A stretch of DNA of 64,000 nucleotides from Muribaculaceae bacterium (GCA_017557665.1 JAFYYI010000088.1:37055-101054), one strand, 5' to 3'. Shown: positions 44,218 to 55,000, counted from the stretch's first letter. Notes: generated by a model not told the origin, from the letters alone. Program-made: numbers and translations.

Positions 44218-47200
44218 TTAACGGGGAGAACTGGAATTCATGACTTTATGTTCCTTGCTCATTTTCTTGCGTGTACGACGGATGCCGGTCAATGCAAAGA
44301 TGGTGTACATCGTGGGCACGAACAGCAGGGTCATCAACGTGGACATTGCCAGACCACCGATGACGGCGATACCCATAGGACGCCACATTTCGCTACCAAC
44401 ACCGGTACCCACAGCCATGGGCACCATACCCAGGATAGTCGTCAGTGAGGTCATGAGCACGGGACGCAGACGGGAGTGACCACCGTTGATGACGGCTCGA
44501 CGGATGCTCATGCCGCGCTCGCGGTTCAGGTTGATGTAGTCAATGAGCACGATACCGTTCTTCACCACGATACCAATCAGCATGATGGCACCAATCATCG
44601 ACATCACGTTCAGGTTGGTGCGTGTCAACAGCAGGATGAGCACGATACCCGAGAAGGCGAACATGATAGACGTCATGATGATGCCGGGATAGGTGAACGA
44701 CTCGAACTGACCTGCCATCACGATGTAAACGAGCAGGATGATGAGCAGACCCAACATGGCAAGGTCGCCGAAGGAGTCTTGCTGGTCCTCATAACTACCA
44801 CTCAACTGAATCATCACGTCACCGGGCTTCTCCATCTTGTCGATGAGCGGCTGGGCTTCGGCGATGATTTCACTCATGGGGCGGTCTTGAACTACCGTCG
44901 AGACGGTGATGATGCGCTCGCGGTCCTTGCGTTCAATCGTGGGAGGATAGAACTGTTCGGTAACGGTACCCACCTCTTTGAGGCGAACACCCGATCCCAT
45001 CGCGTTATAGAGCATGATGTTCTCGATGTCGCTGATGCTGCGACGGTGCTCGGGGTCATACATCACCTTGATGTCATACTCCATACCATCCTCGCGGAAG
45101 TAACTCGCCGTCGTGCCGTTGATGCGGTTGCGCAGGGCAGTGGCGGCGGTGCTCAGGTTGAGGCCGTAGAGCGCCAGCTTCTCGCGGTCGAAGTCCACAT
45201 GGTACTCGGGCTGGTAATCGCTGCGGCTGATGTTTATGTCGGCTGCACCGGGCACGCTCTCAAGGATGCGTTTCAGGCGCTGCGCCACGCTGTCTGTCTT
45301 GGTGAAGTCGTAACCGTAAATCTCATAGTTCAGCGTGTTCTGTCCGCTCATGCCGCCGCCACGGCCACCACCCACATTAACCATGGCTCGCTTCAGTTCG
45401 GGATAGTTCTTGAGGTCCTCACGCATCATGCCGGCAATTTCGGTGATGCCGCGTTTGCGCTCGTTGGACTTGTTGAGCATGATGTTCATCGAGATGATGT
45501 GGCTACCGTTGCTCTGCATCGAGGCGAAGGTGTTGTCACTGCTTGCCTGGCCCACGGTGTAGTTGAACGACTGGATCTCGGGATACTTCTCGGTCCATTC
45601 CTTGTAGATGCGTTGGCTCACATCTTTAGCCAACTCAACGCGAGAGCCGATGGGCAACTCCAATGTGACACCCAGGCGGCCGTTGTCGTTGGTGGGGAAG
45701 AACTCTGTGCCGACGAACTTCATCAGGAAGATGGAGAACACAAACACACCCAGTGCCGTCGCGGTGGTAATCCAGCGGTGGGCAACGCATTTGTCCAATA
45801 CCTTGGCATAGAAGTCGTCAATCTTGTTGAGCACTTTGAGGATGGGACCATACACTTTCTGGAAAATCTTGGTGTCACCCACGTTGAGGCGCAACAGGCG
45901 GCTACACAGCATGGGCGTCAGCATCAAGGCGCAGATGAGCGACAGCACCATCATGATGGTCACCATCCAACCCAGTTGCTTGAACAGCACACCGGTCATA
46001 CCCTTGACCAGCGTCAGCGGGAAGAACACCGCAATCAGCGTCAGGGTGGATGCCATTACCGACAGGGCGACCTCGTTGGTGCCATTGACGGCAGCCTGCA
46101 TGGGTGCCGAACCACGCTCGATGTGGGTCGTCACATTCTCCAGGACCACAATGGCGTCATCGACCACCATACCGATGGCAATGGACAATGCCGAGAGCGA
46201 CACGATGTTCAGCGAGTTGCCTGTCACATACAGATAGATGAACGAGGCAATCAGCGAGATGGGAATGGTCACGAGCACGATGACGGTAGCACGCCAGCGT
46301 CCCAGGAACACAAACACCACGATACCCACGAACAACAGGGCGAACAGCACTGTCTCGACCAGCGAGGAAATGGTGCTGCGGATGTTGTCGCTCGTGTCGA
46401 CGATGTAACCCAGCTTGATGTCGCTGGGAAGGTTCTTCTGAATCTTGGGCAACTCTTTGGCGATTTTCTCCGAAATCTGCACCGAGTTGGCACCCGACTG
46501 TTTCTGCACGACAATCATCGCGCCCTTCTGGCCGTTGTTGAAGCTCTCCTGGGCGCGCTCCTCGAGAGAATCGTCGATACGGGCCACATCACTCAGGTGG
46601 ACAACACCGCCGCTGGGCGACATGCCCACGACCATGGCACCCATCTGTTGCGGGTCGGTGAACTCACCTTGCACACGCAGGGGGTAGGTCTCGTTACCGA
46701 TGTCAAAAGTACCACCGGGGATGTTGCGGTTCTCGGCACCGACGAGAGCGGCAACGGTCTCGACGCTCAAGTTGTAGGCTTCCATGCGCAGGGGGTCCAG
46801 ATAGATGTGTACCTCACGCTTGGGAGCACCGGCGATGGACACCGAACCCACACCATCGACACGTGCCAGAGGATTGGCGACGTTCTCGTCAAGGATTTTA
46901 TACAGGCCAGGCATACTCTGTCCCGCCTGTACCGACAGCAGCACGATAGGAATCATGTCGCTGCTGAACTTGAAGATGATGGGCGTGTTGGCATCATCAG
47001 GCATCATGCTCGACACCATATCGAGTTTGTCGCGCACATCATTGGTCAACGCTTCAATATCGTAACCGTATTCAAACTCCAGGGTGACAATTGAGATGTT
47101 CTCGCGGCTGTTAGACGTGATGTGTTTGAGGTGCTCAACCGAGTTGAGCGCGTTCTCAAGAGGACGGGTCACGTTCTGCTCGATATCCGAAGCGCTGGTT

Positions 47201-47358
47201 CCCGCATAACTGGTCATCACCATGATGGTGTTGGTTTCCACGTCGGGGAACAAATCAATGGGCAGGTTTTTCAAGGAGAACAAACCCAGCACAATCAGCG
47301 CCACAAACACGAGGATTGTGGTAACCGGTCGTTTGACTGAACTTGAATATAAACTCAT
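44218..47358 (-). CDS. RND efflux pump permease (AcrB/MexB type)
   Basis: This 1046-residue inner-membrane transporter has the typical 12 TM segments and two large periplasmic loops. It begins with the family's SVKRPVTTILVFVAL. The proton-relay pair in GMVVDDAIVVLENV is present, as are GTEFFPTNDNGRLGV and the C-terminal TM bundle. It pumps drugs, bile salts or similar compounds through TolC. It lies 125 bp after the adaptor gene in the operon; that gap contains a heptad array. Confidence 0.95.
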   Translation of the reverse strand: MSLYSSSVKRPVTTILVFVALIVLGLFSLKNLPIDLFPDVETNTIMVMTSYAGTSASDIEQNVTRPLENALNSVEHLKHITSNSRENISIVTLEFEYGYDIEALTNDVRDKLDMVSSMMPDDANTPIIFKFSSDMIPIVLLSVQAGQSMPGLYKILDENVANPLARVDGVGSVSIAGAPKREVHIYLDPLRMEAYNLSVETVAALVGAENRNIPGGTFDIGNETYPLRVQGEFTDPQQMGAMVVGMSPSGGVVHLSDVARIDDSLEERAQESFNNGQKGAMIVVQKQSGANSVQISEKIAKELPKIQKNLPSDIKLGYIVDTSDNIRSTISSLVETVLFALLFVGIVVFVFLGRWRATVIVLVTIPISLIASFIYLYVTGNSLNIVSLSALSIAIGMVVDDAIVVLENVTTHIERGSAPMQAAVNGTNEVALSVMASTLTLIAVFFPLTLVKGMTGVLFKQLGWMVTIMMVLSLICALMLTPMLCSRLLRLNVGDTKIFQKVYGPILKVLNKIDDFYAKVLDKCVAHRWITTATALGVFVFSIFLMKFVGTEFFPTNDNGRLGVTLELPIGSRVELAKDVSQRIYKEWTEKYPEIQSFNYTVGQASSDNTFASMQSNGSHIISMNIMLNKSNERKRGITEIAGMMREDLKNYPELKRAMVNVGGGRGGGMSGQNTLNYEIYGYDFTKTDSVAQRLKRILESVPGAADINISRSDYQPEYHVDFDREKLALYGLNLSTAATALRNRINGTTASYFREDGMEYDIKVMYDPEHRRSISDIENIMLYNAMGSGVRLKEVGTVTEQFYPPTIERKDRERIITVSTVVQDRPMSEIIAEAQPLIDKMEKPGDVMIQLSGSYEDQQDSFGDLAMLGLLIILLVYIVMAGQFESFTYPGIIMTSIMFAFSGIVLILLLTRTNLNVMSMIGAIMLIGIVVKNGIVLIDYINLNRERGMSIRRAVINGGHSRLRPVLMTSLTTILGMVPMAVGTGVGSEMWRPMGIAVIGGLAMSTLMTLLFVPTMYTIFALTGIRRTRKKMSKEHKVMNSSSPR

Positions 47359-47431
47359 AATTGAATGCTGTTGTATTAAGTGTTGATGGCTGTTGTCGCT
47401 TGATAATCAGGGTAGAGTAGTCACAGAATGA

Positions 47432-47483
47432 AAACCTCACTAATCACTAATCATCAAGTTCTGATGGCCATCAAAACTTGAAT
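47432..47483 (-). repeat. Stop-proximal hairpin plus 7-bp-period array 3' of the RND adaptor gene
   Basis: On the minus strand the adaptor stop is followed by a hairpin with arms of about 14 nt (TCAAGTTTTGATGG / CCATCAGAACTTGA, one mismatch). Heptads GATTAGT, GATTAGT and GAGGTTT follow (47432-47452). The hairpin ends with the CTTGAT seen near the exoA array. Confidence 0.75.
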
Positions 47484-48497
47484 TTACTTCTTGAGTTGAA
47501 CTTTAGCACCGTCCTGCAGGCGTGATGCACCGGCGATAACAACTTGGGTGCCGGGGGCAAGTCCGCCTTTGATTTCGTAGCGGTCCTCCAGACGACGGCC
47601 CAGTTCCACCTCGCGCAACTCGACCTCACCGCCCTGGTAAACCCAGACATAGCGAACGCCGGAACCCACCTGCTTCTGAACAGCGCGGTCGGGAACGACG
47701 ACGCTGTGGGTCGTGCCGTAGTTGAAGTTCACACGGGCAAACATACCGGTGCGCACCTTGTCCTGGCGGTTGGTAATGGCTACCTCGACCTGGAAGGTGC
47801 GGCTTGTGGCGTCAACGGTGGGATGGATGAGGTAAACCTGGCCCTGGAAGGTCTCGTCACCATAGGTGTCGAACTTCACTGTCACGGGCATGCCGCGTTT
47901 CACGTTGGGGTATTCGCTCTCATTGACGTTGACGATGACCTTGAGGGGATTCTGCTGCTCGATAGTCAGCACGGGCAGTCCTGCGGGCAGGTCGCCGGCG
48001 TCATAGTTCTTAGCGGTGACAACGCCGCTCACGGGAGAGGTGAGCACCGTGTTTTCCTGCATGGTGCGGATGGCGCGTGCCGTGGCATCGTACTGTGCCT
48101 GCAGCTGGTCCACAGCCTGTTGCGTGCCGCCACCGATTTTCACCAGTTCACGGGCGCGATCCAGTTCGCGCTTGAGGTTGGCGAGGGCGATTTGCTGCTG
48201 TGCAATGTTCACGTCGTCAAGGATGACCAGGCGCTGGCCCCTTGCCACGTGGGAACCCACGTCGACCAGGATGCGCTTGATGCGTGCTCCGCTGTTCGAC
48301 GAGATGTTGTTGGTCTTGAAGGCCTCGACGGTGCCAGTGTACTCGCTTGTCTGGTTGACAGCTTGTTCACCGATGGTCACTACCTCGACGATGGGCAGTT
48401 CCTCCTTCATCTCGGTGGTCTTCTTCTCTTCCTTGTTGGAACAGGATGCCAGTGCCAGGGCAAGCATCATGATCGGTAAAAGTCTCTTTGTCTTCAT
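47484..48497 (-). CDS. RND efflux periplasmic adaptor (membrane fusion lipoprotein)
   Basis: This 337-residue protein has a lipoprotein signal with lipobox LASC (Cys19). Barrel-sandwich hybrid and helical-hairpin segments follow (GARIKRILVDVGSHVARGQRLV, then a coiled coil about 100-150). The beta-barrel domain ends with a membrane-proximal domain (LGRRLEDRYEIKGGLAPG). It links the RND pump to the TolC-like channel encoded upstream. The gap to the tolC gene is about 50 bp. Confidence 0.95.
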   Translation of the reverse strand: MKTKRLLPIMMLALALASCSNKEEKKTTEMKEELPIVEVVTIGEQAVNQTSEYTGTVEAFKTNNISSNSGARIKRILVDVGSHVARGQRLVILDDVNIAQQQIALANLKRELDRARELVKIGGGTQQAVDQLQAQYDATARAIRTMQENTVLTSPVSGVVTAKNYDAGDLPAGLPVLTIEQQNPLKVIVNVNESEYPNVKRGMPVTVKFDTYGDETFQGQVYLIHPTVDATSRTFQVEVAITNRQDKVRTGMFARVNFNYGTTHSVVVPDRAVQKQVGSGVRYVWVYQGGEVELREVELGRRLEDRYEIKGGLAPGTQVVIAGASRLQDGAKVQLKK

Positions 48498-48548
48498 TTC
48501 TTTGATGATATTTTGTTGTTTGGTTTTTTCTGATTCAATTAACCGGAT

Positions 48549-49886
48549 TTACCTCACGTAGTGGGTGTTACCCAATACATATTCCAAGTCGCTCTCGGCT
48601 ACCAGGTAATTGTAGATGGCCTGATAGTAGGCGAGACGGGCAGCCATCAGAGCGTCCTCGGTGTCACGCAACTGGATGAACGAGGCAGCACCAATCTTGA
48701 AGCTTTGTTGCATGATGTCGTTGGCTTTCTCGGCCATCGTCACGCCAGCCTCGTTGCTTTCAATCTGCTTGAGATTCTTGGCGATGATATCGTTCTGGGT
48801 TGCCACTTGGACATGCAAACTCCGTTCCAGGTTCTCGCGTTGCCATTTCATTTCCTCGACGGCAATTTCGGCTTGCTTCTGCTTGTAGTAGCGCTGACCA
48901 CCCTGGAAGATAGGAAAGGCGAGCGTCAGGCCCACGTTAGAGGCGCGGCTCCAGCGCAGTCCGCTGAAGGGGCTGCCGTTATTCATCGAGTGCCACATTA
49001 CGCTGGCACTTCCCGTCAGGGTGGGGTACCATGCCATCTTCTGCACATCGAGCACTTTCTTCAGGTAGTCGGTCTGCAGGTCCAGGGCCTTGAGGTTGGT
49101 GTTGTTGGCGAGCGTGGTGTCTGAGCCAAGCGAGTTGTTCAGTGCTCGGGCATACATCTCGCCCTTGAAGTCACTTAACTCTTGGCTCGGTGCGATTTCG
49201 GTGCGTGTGTCCATGCCCATGAGCAGCTTCAGCTGGAGCGTCAGGGCATTGATGGAATTCTCGGCTTCGAGAATCGCGGGTTCCAGATTGGTCACGGCGA
49301 CGTTGGCACGCAGCACGTCATACTCTGATGCTGCACCCAGTTCAAACTTCTTTTGGAAGATGTCGGCATTCAACTTGGCCGTGGCGTGGTTTTCCTCGAT
49401 GACTCGTTTGCTGTCTTGTGCCAGCAGCAGGGCATAGTAGGTTTTCTCCACCTGGTTCACCAGCGACAACTTGTTGGCACGGGCTGCCTCCACATTCTGC
49501 AGAATCTGGGTGTCGGTGAGCTTGATGGACTTCCACAGTTGGGGTACCACCAGGGGGATTGAAGCTTGGAGACCAGCGGCATGGGTATTGTCGCTACCCA
49601 TCTTGATGGCCATGGTTCCGGCCTCGGTGTCCATGTACATCGTCTGCAGCGACAGGTTGCGCTGATACTGGCCTGCAAGATTAATGGAGGGGAACAGTTG
49701 TCCCAACGCCTCTTTGTGGCTGTAATCCACGCGGGTGATTTCCATCTCTTGCACCCTGATGGTGGGATTCTCGTTAAGGGCGATGCGGATGCACTCGTCG
49801 AGCGAGAGCGCCAGTTGAGCATGGCCACTCACAGTGCCTCCCAGTAACATTAATAAGATAATGTAGAATAATTTCTTGTTGAACAT
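48549..49886 (-). CDS. TolC family outer-membrane efflux protein
   Basis: This 445-residue protein has a signal peptide (about residues 1-23) and two structural repeats of the outer-membrane efflux family. The N-terminal SLDECIRIALNENPTIRV and the C-terminal helical segment ending in YLVAESDLEYVLG are typical. Long coiled coils form the periplasmic tunnel. It is the channel for the RND pump encoded downstream, and starts 15 bp after tetR. Confidence 0.95.
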   Translation of the reverse strand: MFNKKLFYIILLMLLGGTVSGHAQLALSLDECIRIALNENPTIRVQEMEITRVDYSHKEALGQLFPSINLAGQYQRNLSLQTMYMDTEAGTMAIKMGSDNTHAAGLQASIPLVVPQLWKSIKLTDTQILQNVEAARANKLSLVNQVEKTYYALLLAQDSKRVIEENHATAKLNADIFQKKFELGAASEYDVLRANVAVTNLEPAILEAENSINALTLQLKLLMGMDTRTEIAPSQELSDFKGEMYARALNNSLGSDTTLANNTNLKALDLQTDYLKKVLDVQKMAWYPTLTGSASVMWHSMNNGSPFSGLRWSRASNVGLTLAFPIFQGGQRYYKQKQAEIAVEEMKWQRENLERSLHVQVATQNDIIAKNLKQIESNEAGVTMAEKANDIMQQSFKIGAASFIQLRDTEDALMAARLAYYQAIYNYLVAESDLEYVLGNTHYVR

Positions 49887-49900
49887 TGTATTGTGTAGTT

Positions 49901-50518
49901 TTATTGATTTTCCTGTTGTTGTTGACTCTCAAGGTATTCAATCATCTCGATCCCCTTGATGGTCGCCACGCCGCGCAAGAAGCTGACGAATATATGGTCA
50001 AACAGATCGGTGTCCTTAAAACCATATTTGTTATTGTTGGCTCGCTCGTGCAACTCCCGCATGGACAGTAAGAACAAGTAGGCTGCAATTTCAGGATTGA
50101 TGCGCTTGATGACCAGACCTTCGTCCTGGGCTTTGCGCAATACATTGGCCAGACCGTTCATGATGACTTTCTCGTTCTCCATGTGCTTCTCAAAGATGTC
50201 GGGGTACAGGCGCTTAATGTCGTTGATGAAGACAACCGAAGTACTCTTATACATCTCGCGGGCGCGCTGATACACACGGTACATCGCTTCAAAACAATTG
50301 CTCGCTGTATCAAAGATTTCCTTGACTGCGGCGTTCTTGATTTCGTGATGACGGTGCATACACTCCCCTATGAGAGTGCGCTTGTCGGGAAATGTCTCAT
50401 AAAGGGTACGTTTGGAGATGCCGCAGGCACGCGCCACATCATCCATCGTCATCGAAGAGGGCCCGACGCTCATCAGCAGCTTACTGCCCTCACTAATAAC
50501 ACGTTCTCTCGTATCCAT
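49901..50518 (-). CDS. TetR/AcrR family transcriptional regulator, first gene of the RND operon
   Basis: This 205-residue regulator has an N-terminal helix-turn-helix (residues about 10-55: TMDDVARACGISKRTLYETFPDKRTLI). A ligand-binding helical domain follows, and the tail is Gln-rich (ESQQQQENQ). It probably represses its own operon and is released by a pump substrate. It lies first, 15 bp before tolC, under a consensus promoter. Confidence 0.93.
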   Translation of the reverse strand: MDTRERVISEGSKLLMSVGPSSMTMDDVARACGISKRTLYETFPDKRTLIGECMHRHHEIKNAAVKEIFDTASNCFEAMYRVYQRAREMYKSTSVVFINDIKRLYPDIFEKHMENEKVIMNGLANVLRKAQDEGLVIKRINPEIAAYLFLLSMRELHERANNNKYGFKDTDLFDHIFVSFLRGVATIKGIEMIEYLESQQQQENQ

Positions 50519-50554
50519 TATAATGGTTTGTTAATACATTGATATTTTGAGATG

Positions 50555-50585
50555 CAAAATTATAGAAAACTTTTAAAACTCCAAA
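50555..50585 (-). promoter_or_regulatory. Promoter of the tetR-tolC-adaptor-pump-PII operon
   Basis: On the minus strand TTTG (50582-50585), 19 nt, then TAATTTTG (50555-50562), 37 bp before the start. The sequence 50570-50600 is rich in AAAACTTTT-like dyads that could hold the operator. Confidence 0.85.
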
Positions 50586-50635
50586 AGTTTTCTTGGTTTT
50601 TCTCTTAAAATTCACATGATTTTTAGGAATCCACA

Positions 50636-50677
50636 TAAAAATGTCGCGCATCACCAGTGGATGGTGTCGCGCGACAT
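50636..50677 (-). terminator. Terminator of the BspA-like gene
   Basis: A 9-bp stem (ATGTCGCGC / GCGCGACAT), with an inner CACC/GGTG pairing, is followed on the minus strand by T residues. Confidence 0.8.
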
Positions 50678-50708
50678 GTGGCTTTTTCAGCAAGGTGGAG
50701 CCCTTTGG

Positions 50709-51839
50709 CTAATTGGCGCTAAGGATGAGGTCAATCAACGCATTGACGTCGGCAATGTTCACCTCACTGTCGCTGTTCACGTCGGCTCCGGGATTACCGG
50801 AACTGCCACTCAACACAATGTCGATGAGGGCATTGACGTCGGCAATGTTCACCTCACTGTCGCCATTCACGTCACCGACCACCTCGCTGCCCATTTCGAC
50901 GATGTGGGTGAACTCTCTCCAGATGGGATGATTCCTGTAGGCCGTGAGTGATCCTTGGGGCACATAGACTACACAGGTCGACGTCGGCACGCCCATGAAA
51001 CAATAGGTCTCAAAATAGGGTTCACTAGGATTAATGACATGGCATCGGATGGTCTCCAGATTCACACAATCACAGAACGCATAGCACCGTATATCGGTGA
51101 TACTGGCTGGAATGGTTAGACTTTTCAGGGAAGTGCAATCCGAGAACGCATTGTCCTCGACCTGTTGGATGGAATTAGGCAGGACCAGATTGGTGAAGTT
51201 GCATCTCTGGAATGCATTGGGGCCGATAATAGCAAGTGAATTCGAGAACCTGACATCGCTCAGCGACGTACAATCGCAGAATGCAGCTAATTCAATTGTT
51301 GTCAACGATTTGCCAAGTATCAACTTGGTTAATCCGGAACAGGATTCAAAGGCCTCTCGGCCGATCGTGACCACCGGGTCAGGAATGGTCACCTGCTGCA
51401 ATGACTTGCAGTAATAGAACGCCATCGGGCCGATTGTGGTGACTGATTTGCCTATGGTCAGATTCTTTAGGGAATTGCACCTGAAGAATGTATTTTCCTG
51501 GATTTCAGTCACTCCGTCACCGATTGTCGCGGTCACCAGCTGTTCACAACAGAAGAACGTAGCGTAGCCGAGGGACTTCACCGTGTTGGGGATGGATATA
51601 CTGGTCAAGGAGTAACAGTTCTCAAAGGCTCTGTCCGCAATGGCAGTGACCCGATAAGTTTGGCCCTCGTTAACAACCGTCTCGGGGATGTTCACGTCGC
51701 CGGAATAGTTTTTTTTGTACACTGTTACCTCTCCATCGCCGGTAACTCCGTATTTGATGCCGTCGACTTCAAAACTTAGGGCCATCGTCGCTAGCGAGGA
51801 CCCGAACAGAAACATAAGTGCAAAAAGTACCTTTTTCAT
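50709..51839 (-). CDS. BspA-like leucine-rich-repeat protein with dockerin tail
   Basis: This 376-residue secreted protein has a signal peptide (residues 1-21). A first segment (DGIKYGVTGDGEVTV) is followed by about nine LRR_5 (BspA/Treponema) repeats of roughly 23 residues, such as ITSISIPNTVKSLGYATFF, from residue 75 to 285. Such repeats mediate adhesion or ligand binding at the cell surface. The C-terminus has two dockerin repeats of the NIADVNALID dialect shared with genes at 1-7437. It is monocistronic. Confidence 0.9.
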   Translation of the reverse strand: MKKVLFALMFLFGSSLATMALSFEVDGIKYGVTGDGEVTVYKKNYSGDVNIPETVVNEGQTYRVTAIADRAFENCYSLTSISIPNTVKSLGYATFFCCEQLVTATIGDGVTEIQENTFFRCNSLKNLTIGKSVTTIGPMAFYYCKSLQQVTIPDPVVTIGREAFESCSGLTKLILGKSLTTIELAAFCDCTSLSDVRFSNSLAIIGPNAFQRCNFTNLVLPNSIQQVEDNAFSDCTSLKSLTIPASITDIRCYAFCDCVNLETIRCHVINPSEPYFETYCFMGVPTSTCVVYVPQGSLTAYRNHPIWREFTHIVEMGSEVVGDVNGDSEVNIADVNALIDIVLSGSSGNPGADVNSDSEVNIADVNALIDLILSAN

Positions 51840-51871
51840 GACAAATATCGAGTTTTGTGTAATACTGTGTG

Positions 51872-51903
51872 CAAATTTAGTCTAGATGGTTGGAGTATGC
51901 AAC
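51872..51903 (-). promoter_or_regulatory. Candidate promoter of the BspA-like gene
   Basis: On the minus strand TAAATTTG (51872-51879), with GTTG 20 nt upstream (51900-51903), 33 bp before the start. Confidence 0.6.
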
Positions 51904-51958
51904 TTTTTCTGTAATAAGCCCATGAGCATCCCCACTTCGTCATCGGGCCGTCAGCTCT

Positions 51959-51990
51959 AAAAAAATGAGGGCGGCATCTGCGCCGCCCTC
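51959..51990 (-). terminator. Terminator of the 1512-residue C10 protease gene
   Basis: A perfect 9-bp stem (GAGGGCGGC / GCCGCCCTC) with a 6-nt loop. The minus-strand transcript then enters a run of seven T residues. Confidence 0.93.
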
Positions 51991-52030
51991 ACAATTAGTG
52001 ATGTTTAAGTGTTATTCAACTTGGGTAGGT

Positions 52031-55000
52031 TTAATAGAGCACTTTGCTGCTCTTCACCATGCCGCTCTTGTAGCGGGTTACCACGATGTTGACACCGTCC
52101 CAAGGTTGCTTGCTCTGAACACCCGACATGTTCACATAGGTTACCGACTCAATCTCGTCACTGTCGGCGTCAATCGAGTTGATAGCGGTCTGGTTACCCA
52201 TGTTCAGGCTGACGAGCGTTACCTCTTGAGTGTTGCTGGTGGCAGTGGTGCCGTCAACATAGTTGGCAACAAGGTAGTAGGAGTAGGTACCGCCCTCAAC
52301 CAGGTTGCTCAGGGTGATGCCCGTTGAACCGGCATCGATGTCGGTGATTACAAAGTCGGTGTTGTCACCGGTGGCGGTAGCGTTGAACGAGGCTGTTCCG
52401 GCATATACCTGAATCAGTGCCATGTCAGGCGAGTAGCTGCTGTCGGTCGAGTAGATGGTGATCTTGTCACCAGCGCTGCCGGTCACAGTCCAGGTGTAGG
52501 TCTCACCCTGTGAGAAGGTGTGACCAACTGCCGAGGTCTTGGCCGACTTGACAGTGATGTTACCGGTGCCATAGCTGCTGTTGGCTGTTGTGATCAGAAC
52601 GGTGAAGGTAGCGTTGCTGTAGCCAGACGGGATGGTGAAGGTGATGTTGCCATAGCTTGTGCTCCACCATGAAGAACTGTTCTTGGTGTAGATGGCACCG
52701 TTACCTCCCTTGACGTTAGAACCACCCCACGGCGAGGTCAGCGTGATGCTGGCATAGCTGCCGGTGTAGTTGCTGCCGTCGAGACTGCCCAACAGGGTGG
52801 CACCACTGGGCTCATCACCTCCAGGCTGTGCAGTGAGCGTTCCGTAGAGCGTGTAGCTGGATACTGCCGATGCCGATACATTGTGGGTCCAGTTGGCGGT
52901 GAAGCCTGTGCTGGAGATGTTGGTGGCGGCATTCAGCACGGGTGTTGCCTTGGCGATGGTGGCGTTACCGGTGATGGAAACGGTCTTGCTGGCAGCACCG
53001 GCGCTTGCCACGGTGATGCTGGCGTTCTGAGTGCCATAGGCGGTGGGCTTGTAGGTCACAGTCACGTTAACACCATTGGCGGCATTGGCTGCCGTGATGG
53101 TCGTCGGTGAGATGCTGAAGACATCCGAACCGCTCTTGGTGAGCGTCACGTTGCCGGTGAGATTGGCACCCGTTACCTTGAAGGTGGCGGTTGTCGTGCC
53201 GTCCACGTTGGCAGTCATGCTCAGGCTGGCGGGAGTTACCGTCAGCGTCGGCGTTGCGGCGGGCTCTTCGTCCTTGAGGGTGACGGTCTGCTCGTTACTC
53301 CAAGCGCTGGAAGTGCCGTCGGTGTAGATGGCCTTCACCTTATAAGTATAGGTGGCGCCAGCGGTCAGATTGCTGACTGTGTAGTACTTGTTTGTGATGC
53401 CGGTGATGGTGCGGTCGGTAGCATCGCCGGTCTCGGTAGCGTTGAGCGTGGTGTTGCCGGCATATACCTGAATCAGCGCCATGTCGGGCGAGTAGCTGCT
53501 GTCGGTCGTGGTCAGCGTGATGACTTCACCAGCGCTGCCGGTCACAATCCAGGTGTAGGTTTCACCCTTAGAGAAGGTGTGGCCCACAGCCGTGGTCTTG
53601 GTGGACTTCACGGTGACGTTACCTGTGCCATAGGAGCCAGATACCGTGGTGATCTTGACGCTGAAGGTGGCGTTGCTGTAGCCTGAGGGGATAGTGAAGG
53701 TGATCTTGCCGCTCTTGGTGAAGTAAACGGCGTTGTTACCACCCTTGACGTTAGTGCCGCCCCACGGCGAACTCAGTGTGATGGTCTTGTAGCTGCCGGT
53801 GTAGTTGCTGCCATCGATGGTGCCCAGCAGGGTGGTGCCGGTCGACGGGGTTGAGCCGCCCTGACCGTTCACTTGCAGCGTGTAGCTGGCCACGTTGGTA
53901 CTCGACGTCTGGTCGGTCCAGTCGGCGCGGAAGGCCGAGCTGGTGACGTAGCTTGAGTTGGCGGCCTGCATGACGGGTGTGTAGGTCGTGATGGGAGCGG
54001 TGGTGGCGGTACCTGTGAGAGATACAGTCTTGCTCTCAGCCCCCGAGCTGGCAATAGTGATTGTGCCCGTCTGGGTGCCTGTTGCGGTGGGCTTGTAGGT
54101 GACGGTCACGTTCACGCCGTTAGCGGCATTGGCTGCCGTGATGGTTGTCGGCGAGATGGTGAAGACGCTAGAGCCGCTCTTGGTGAGCGTCACGTTGCCG
54201 GTAAGGTCGGCACCGGTTACCTTGAAGGTAGCAGTAGCCGTCTCACCCGTGTAGGCGCTCATGTTCAGCGTGGCGGGAGTCACGGTGAGGGTAGGAGTTG
54301 CGCTGACGGGCTCGGTCAGGGTGACTTCCTGCTCGTTACTCCAGGCGCTGGAGGTGCCGTCGGTGTAGATGGCTTTCACCTTATATACAAAGGTGCCACC
54401 CTCCTTCAGGTTGTTGACGGTGTAATACTTGTTGGTGATGCCGGTAATGGTGCGCGAGGTCTCGCCGCCGGTTTCACTGGCGGTAAACATGTTGATTGAT
54501 GCGTCACCGGCATAAATCTCAATCTTGCTCACGCTGATGTAGTTGCTGGTAGAGCCGATGGTCACCTTGTCGCTCGAGGAACAATTCAGCGTGAAGGTGT
54601 ATTCGGTGCTGTTGTCGGTGAGCGCCTGGGTCTTGGTCTGGCTGCCAGTGCCCACGCTCAGCGTGGCGTTGCCATAGTAGCTTGAATAGTAGGAATAGGC
54701 GGTTACCTTGACAGTTACCTTGCTGTAACCGTTCAGGTTATAGGTGGGAGATACCAGGTTGCCGCCAGTGATGAGCATGCCGGTGTTGGCATATACGTAG
54801 GTCGAAGCGGTCCAGCCTGTTCCCAGGTAGGTGGCGATGCTGCTGGCCACGTCGGTGAGGTAACCGTCGGAATTGGTGACTTGCGTCACGCCGCTCAAGT
54901 CGATGTCGGCGAGTTGAGAGGTTGCGGGGGTGCTGCCCTTCTCGGTCACTTGCAGGGTGTAACTGGCCACGTTGCCGCTGGGGGTCTGGTCGGTCCAGTT

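Noticed and set aside
44476..47094. An 872-codon open frame on the plus strand opposite the RND pump gene
   Set aside because: It mirrors the pump gene, its product is rich in His/Asp/Gln with no domain, and the minus-strand gene has full RND motifs. It is a shadow of GC-rich codon use.
48549..50518. Divergent tetR control of the efflux operon
   Set aside because: tetR is on the same strand and 15 bp before tolC, so it is the first gene of the operon, not divergent.
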